Source of the DNA: Lumbricus rubellus
Lineage: Eukaryota; Annelida; Clitellata; Crassiclitellata; Lumbricidae
Length of the DNA: 64,000 nt
NCBI GenBank assembly: GCA_945859605.1
Contig: OX243816.1
Location: 26,527,007-26,591,006 of the forward strand
Reading direction: 5' to 3'
Shown here: positions 24,290 through 31,579 of the stretch, piece by piece
Position numbering within the stretch: position 1 is the first letter of the stretch
Layout of the letters: each line of letters opens with the position of its first letter
Notes under the pieces: model-generated
What the model was told of the DNA's origin: nothing
The model's database searches: none
The model's input: only the letters and a program-made list of their open reading frames with translations
Made by a program: the position numbers and the translations under genes

Positions 24290-27200
24290 CTAGACTGAGA
24301 GATGGAGCTGAGTGTGATTATGGTGAGTTAATGGTCTGTTTGTGTGTGGGTGTGTGTGTGTTTAGTTAAGCGTAGTTTCATGGCTCAGCCACCGGTGACA
24401 CACAGCGGCAACAGCAGCAGCAACCAGACACTGAGGGAGGAAGGTGTTGAGCAGACAGCAATCAAGGTGTCACTGAAATGTCCAATCACATACCAGTACA
24501 TTGCCCTACCTGTCAGAGGTCATGACTGCAAACACATACAGGTGAGACCAGCAAATAAATGTTGATGGCAAAACAGTCAGCAGCGGTGGCCAGACTGTCA
24601 GCCACTTACTTGTCTAGTCATTCACTTAACTTCAGTCATAGCATTACTAGTTAGCCTACTTGCTCCTTCGCTGCATAATATTGTGTACCATAGATACTTA
24701 TGTCTCATCTGTGAGACATTATTATGCGTCTCCTGTCTTTGATGATGTATAGTCGAAGCTGTGCACACATTCTGCTGCTGCAGCTGCGTGTTTTCATTTG
24801 CACTCATAGATCCACTTCATGACATTGACTTACATGATGACACATTAAATATGTGGAAGCGTTGAGCTGATAGCAAGCAGAACTGAATTCAGTCGCAGCT
24901 TAATTAATGTCTCACTTTTTACGTAGATACGAAGACTAATTGACTTTGGTAAAGTAAAGTATAATATTATAATATTATAATGAATTAATCATCACATCTG
25001 CTTGTCTGTTTCTCTGTTTCTGTCTGTCTTACTCTCATTCGTCTTCATCTGTTTGTCTTTCTGCATGCCTGTCTCTCAAGTGTATAACCTTCGTAGTAGG
25101 CATATGTCCTCATCCTGGATGAAACCTCATGTTTTCCACCTGCCATCTCTCTGCCATGTGATGGTCAGTACCTATGAATAATTGCTGGTGCACACTGCAC
25201 AGTGTCAAAATTTTGTGCTGTGATACCAAAATACAGTAGCGAACACTGAGCGACTTGGAGAGTCTTCAGATCGGTCATAGGCGCCCGCACATAGGGGCAA
25301 GGGGGCACTTGCCTCCCCCCCTGGAAAATTGAAGCCTATTTTCCCACTACTACTATTGGGTTTATAACAAATTTCTTCGCATTATAGAATTTAGAAACTT
25401 ACTTTTAACTAATACTTACGGTATCGATTTTTCAATAACATTTACTTGCAAAAAGAAACAATTCATATTAAACATTTTTTAAGTGATACTGAGCAATTTA
25501 CATCAAGAAACCTCTGTGAAAAATACCCACGCATGTTCTTAGCTTTGCATTTTTTTACCTCATGCTAAAAAAATTTGACGTTGACCATCGTGTTTTGCCC
25601 CCCCCCCCTGCAAAAATTTCTGCGGGCACCCATGAGATCGGTTGCAATACAGTGTAATCGAAAAGAGTTTGAGACATTGTAGAGTCACTATGTAAAAGTT
25701 TTACATACATGAATATATGCAAACATACATAAGTGCATGCACACATGCATGCATTCATTCATAAATATATATATACATACACACGTCCTGCCATGTACTT
25801 TGTACTAGTTCATACATTGTCATGAACAAATATTTAATATGGTTGACTTATATATTGTGTTTGCAGTGCTTTGACCTAGAATCTTATTTACGTCTCAACT
25901 GTGATAGAGGTACTTGGAGATGTCCAATCTGCAAGTATGTTAACTTTAAAGTTCCGCCATTTTGTCTGTCTCAAATTAACTTGTGTTGTGCAGCACTTTT
26001 CGATCATGAAACGCTTCTGTGAGCTCTTCACGAGACGCTTGTTTAATTGGTTTTAAGCATCGCATGACGAACATTGACTTCAGGAAAATTAAACTTTTTG
26101 TCTATTTTACTAAGCCCAGACATTAATTAATTTATTTTACTGCAAGCTTTCAATAATTTTTCTAAATTGATTTAAATGTTTTGTTAAATATATTGGTTGT
26201 TGATAACTGTCGCTTTGAAGTTTTAATTAAGCTGATAAAAGATGATATTTATTTTGAAGTTTGAATCCAGAGTGAAGTGTAGGGAATAATGCGAAAGAAT
26301 TTTGTGGAGTATTTAATCCTATTTTAAAATGTTTTTATCAAACTTTAAATGATGCTAAACATTTTTATCAGAATGCATAAAATTTAATTTATCTATTGAG
26401 AGACAAGATTTTCTTTTTCTGTTTCAACAGCAAACCAGCTTTGCTTGAAGGCTTAGAAATCGACCAATACATCTGGGGAATTCTGCAGACATTAGCTGGC
26501 ACTCAGTTTGAGGAAGTGACTGTCGATACAACTGCCAGCTGGAAGCCAGTGCCTGTCAAAACAATGAAGGAAGAAGATAAAGGTCAGGAGTGGCTTCGAC
26601 TCATAACAGCCTGCGTCAGCTTCAGAATAATCTTTGCTCTTGTAGACTTTATTAGCCTAACAGAACTGCAGAAATGCCCCTGAAGAAGAAAGGTCAATAA
26701 AATCTATTGTTATCTAAGTCCTCATGTAAGAGTTTGCTGTCAAATTATATTCACTTTCAACTTCATTATGATGTCTTCCATCATTAGCTTCTTATGACCA
26801 TTTATTTCTCCCAGATATTTGACTTATCATGCACTTGGCGATCTGTCACTTGGAAGTGTTGATTATATTTTTTAAATGACGAAGTTGTGTTGATATTCAC
26901 ATTAACCAGCTAATGGAGATTTGATGAATGGCAGCCATTGAGGCATTTGAACATTCTCCAATTGGCTGCTCGACTCTTTAAGCTTTATGTACCACAGACG
27001 TCATACGTCATGCTATGCACATTGGTTATGGTCAACTTTAACTCATGATTTCTCAGATTAGCGACGGAGACACCTTAATTAATTGAAGTTTTAATTTGTT
27101 TCAAGATCTGTGCATTCAGAATTTCTCAGATTAGCGACGGAGACACCTTAATTAATTGAAGTTTTAATTTGTTTTAATTTGTTTCAAGATCTGTGCATTC

Positions 27201-30200
27201 AGAGGTGGAAAAAGGCGATTTCACCTTCCAGCATGAAGCTTCCTACAATGAACACGTGGCAGGATTCCAGCTTTTCCACGAGCAACACCAGCCAACCTCT
27301 ACTCTATCCCATTTCGCCACAAGGTTAGCAACATCGATATGTGAATAGAAGATACACTTAAGCTCTAGCGAATGTTGTCGTATGGTATGCTGACATTGAG
27401 ATGGCTTTTGAGGAAGAGTGTCGTATTGTTTCGTATCTAATGATTTATAAAGGGTAGATGCGCTGCATGCGCGAAACTGACTTGAACACGAGGCAGGTGA
27501 CACGTGACAAAGTCATCTTTATCAAGTGACAGGGAAGTCATCATTATCAAGTGACAGGGAAGTCATCATTATCAAGTGACAGGGAAGTCATCATTATCAA
27601 GTGACAGGGAAGTCATCATTATCAAGTGACAGGGAAGTCATCATTATCAAGTGACAGGGAAGTCATCGCTATCAAGTGTGATGTTGATGTTTGACGACAT
27701 GATAATTGGGTGAAAAACATGGAGGCAATAGATCTCTCGAAGGAGCAGATGACTAAAGAATATTGTTTATTGTTTATGAGAAGATGAGAGAAAATGTGTT
27801 TGTATACGAATTTCAGTCAGAGTTGTTGATTGGAGGAAGTGGATATAGAGATGGCAGATACGCTGCGCATTTCTACTCTGTCTGACTGCTTTGTTTGCGA
27901 TTGAATTTTCACCATTACCAATTTTATCATTACTAACTTACCAGGTTTGAGAATTGACGTGAGAAGAAAATGAGGTTTGACTGGAAGGAAGACGTAGTTC
28001 ATTTTCGAAACATTATTATGCACTCATGTCATGTTCATTGTTCATATAGGTCAAAGTTTCTACAACAGTCCAAATGGTGGTCAGTACGGCGATGGACACC
28101 TTGGTGCAAACCCGTGTTTCCCGCCAAGCAGCAGTCCAGACTTCCTGAGTTCTCTGTCACAGATGGGTGACAGTCTTCTGTGCCAATCTAGTGGTGGAGG
28201 AGGAGGAGGAGGGGGAGGTGGAGTGGGAGGGGGAGGGGGAGGTGGAGGGGGAGGTGGAGTGGGAGGGGGAGGGGGAGGGATGGTAGGGGGAGAGAGTGAG
28301 AAGACGTCTACAACCATCCATCAATATGCTCCACCACCCCGCCTGGACACTCCACTGATGCATCCACCCACCCCACTGGATGGGGGCCATGGGTCACTGC
28401 CACGCACCCCAATTAATGGCCAGTCTGGGCAGCACCCACATACTCCTTTGGATGTCCATGGGAGCTATGCAGACAGCCACCTGGGACCACCTGGAACGCC
28501 CCTCGATGGGGGGCAACAGCAGGGCAGCATGAAACTACGACATGCAACTCCAGGCACCCCGTCATCATCATCCACCTCTCTTGGGAATCCACATACCCCT
28601 TCGAATGCATCTGGAGGGGGGAGTGTCGGCCCTCCCCCTACGCACAACTCCTCGTATGACTCAACCCTCATTGGGTCAAATGGAACGCACGACAGCAAAG
28701 GATCAACGCAGGCGCCATCTAGCAACGACTGCTTCACTCACTCGAGTGGCGCAAAGGCAGCAGAGTCCGACGATCTGTCCTTGGGTTTGACCTTTGACGC
28801 AGCGTCAATGATGGACAGCGACAGCCAAAGCCAGGAAGTACTTGATGTAAGTATTAAATTGCGAGATAACATAATGGCCATACTTGTTATATTCATTGAT
28901 ACTGAAATAGTCAATAGGTGCATTTATACTGTTTTTATGTGCCAGTATGTGTACAGGCCCGGATCTACAGTTTTGGGGGCCCTGTGCTGATCGAATGACG
29001 GGGCCCCTTACAATTTTAAGAAGCAAGGCAGATAGGCCTATACAATAGCCCGAAAAATAATTTGTTATACTTTACAGCACATACGAAGTAGATAGGACAA
29101 TTATTGTTACAAGCTCACGATTCACACACTGACATGGAAAGAATATAATATATATTATATAGTGTGTCAAACAACAATTTTCTGTATAAACCATTATTAC
29201 CTTATTGTGCCGCAGTGCTAGTGTGTATAGACTTAGTATTGAAGCTATTGCACAGCTGATGAGTGATGATGTAGCCTACGGTCACCGACTAATCTAACTG
29301 AGGTGAAAAGGAGGGCGGACTCAGTGAGATAGAAGTCCCTCCCTGCCGGTATGGCCTCTCAGTGTAGCAGATCATCCTGACACCTCGTGGTTCTCCCCGG
29401 AAACTAATGGTCTCAGTAGGCCTATACTAAATTTAGGATGGTCGCCCATCTATGGGCAAATAGTGAAGACTGCCTTGGTGCCCTCGGCTGAAGTCCGGCA
29501 TGTCACGGCAATGGTGAGGGCGGCACCGCAGCACAGTATCCGCAGGTAGCTGCTGAGAGCTTGCTGACCGCCTACTAGCATCAGTCTTGGTCAACCTGCT
29601 GCCCTCACACTCTCGGGTTCACATGTCTCAGCTTCTGTGCATGCTGTGGACGATCGTCTGTGTGAGAAGATAGAGTGGGACTGGACGACACACACCTTTC
29701 TTACTTTAATCCACTCAATGTGAAGGTACACGTCGTGACGATTGGGAGAGTCCTGCGGCGATGGGCTAGACAGTGTGTGTAGATTATGTATACAATAAAT
29801 GTATCATAGGCTACTACGTACTCACGTTCGTTTGAATAGTTTCCTACAAGTCTCTTCTGCGAGGTTTTTGTTCGGCGAAGTCGTGTAGTATGTCGTCAAA
29901 GTGAACACTTTGCGCAGGACTTCCGATTCGATGCACATAATTAAGCGACAGAGCTTGAAGTCTGTGCTGGGTCATTATTGTGCGCAGATTTATTTATGTA
30001 TTTATTGCCAAAGAAACAAAAAGAACATGAGTACAAGTACAAGTATTGGATACAGAACGGTTCTTTGATAGGGATACCCGGATACATCAAAGTGATGTCA
30101 TCATTTACTATGACAATATTTGGCTATATATAGTCCTAGATATGATTGCTATGCATAATGTATTGCAATATGCACGGTTTCTTTCCTGAATCCTCACTTT

Positions 30201-30988
30201 ATTTTTTACTTTTACAATTTGGGGGCCCCACCGAAACTTGGGGCCCTGTGCTGCAGCACAATCAGCACCGTGGTTAATCCGGGCCTGTATGTGTACATCA
30301 CAGTATGTGTGTACCAGTATGTTTTGTAAGAACTTGTTTTTTTCACTTTCTCCGAACTTTGTTATCATAATTGCAATTATCATAATTGCAATTGTGAGAT
30401 ATATAGTTATACATTTACACAGACTCATCAAGCAAGCCAAGCCGTCTTTGGAATATTGATGGATGGATGGAGCGAAGGTTAGGGGAAGGCTGTGTATCGA
30501 ATGGTTGAACGAGATTACAGACTGGTGTGAATTGGAGATCCACAAATTGAGCAGAATAGCTCAGGAGAGAGACAAGTGGAGACGGATGGTGAATTGTGAG
30601 CACCAGACTTCAAATGTGCCACTCGAAAGTGCAGGGGGGGCTCCAGCTTATTCAAGTTAGACAGCCTGTCCAAAGACTAGAAGGAGTTGCCAGAAAGACA
30701 GAGGAGCAAAGCAACTGTTAAGACTAGTGTGGTTTAAGATTGGAAGGTTGAGGATCAGATGAATTTTGATATGTATTAATATGTTTTAAACGGCTGAGGC
30801 CGTTTAGTTCTTTGGAACCCTTCAGTAATTGTTTTGAATTTGACCTTGTTTTCTTTGCATTTAATCATAATTATACGATGTATATTTTTATATGTCTGTG
30901 TCTGGAACCTGACTTATTTGCTTCTTACTTGTGTGCAGAAATATTTGTTCATCCGTTTGGAAAGCATGATCAGGAGATACTTAAAACA

Positions 30989-31027
<39 letters not shown>

Positions 31028-31536
31028 TACTATTAGTATTGTTACAATGGCAATGTGGATGAAAAACAGATGGCGTTTTCTCGTTGGATTGCCACTGAGA
31101 TTCTCTGAAACAGGTAGCTTGTCTCGAGTCTGTCCTGGGTCGCCTCGGTCAACCTCCGTCCCAGGTCCAGCATAAAATCAAGTCCCTCTGAACTCCAGGA
31201 ACCGCTGGACTCCAATGCCACCGCTACAAAGGCATGTGTTCGAGTGATTGCGACGTACTTCAATCTTTTGGCGACGGCGGCCCGGTTTGTGGCCTCACCT
31301 GCACCTGCTGCCAGATGTGACGCTGCAAAGGTGTCCAACACCGTCACGTTCCAAGTGAGAGATCTTCCACTTGACCATGGAATCAGCGTCACACCGTCTG
31401 GCCGTTTGCCGTCCTCCCTGGTGAGCCCGAGCGGTTCCTTCTGTGATGGAATGTTAGCTCTTCGTAAAGAGCGCCATATGATGTCATTCAGTATATTGTG
31501 ACGCTGTTGCCTGCCAGCGTTTTTCCTGCATGCCAA

Positions 31537-31579
<43 letters not shown>

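Noticed and set aside
28081..28390. Pro-rich minus frames opposite ZMIZ exon l
   Set aside because: Antisense of the poly-Gly codons in a well-supported exon.
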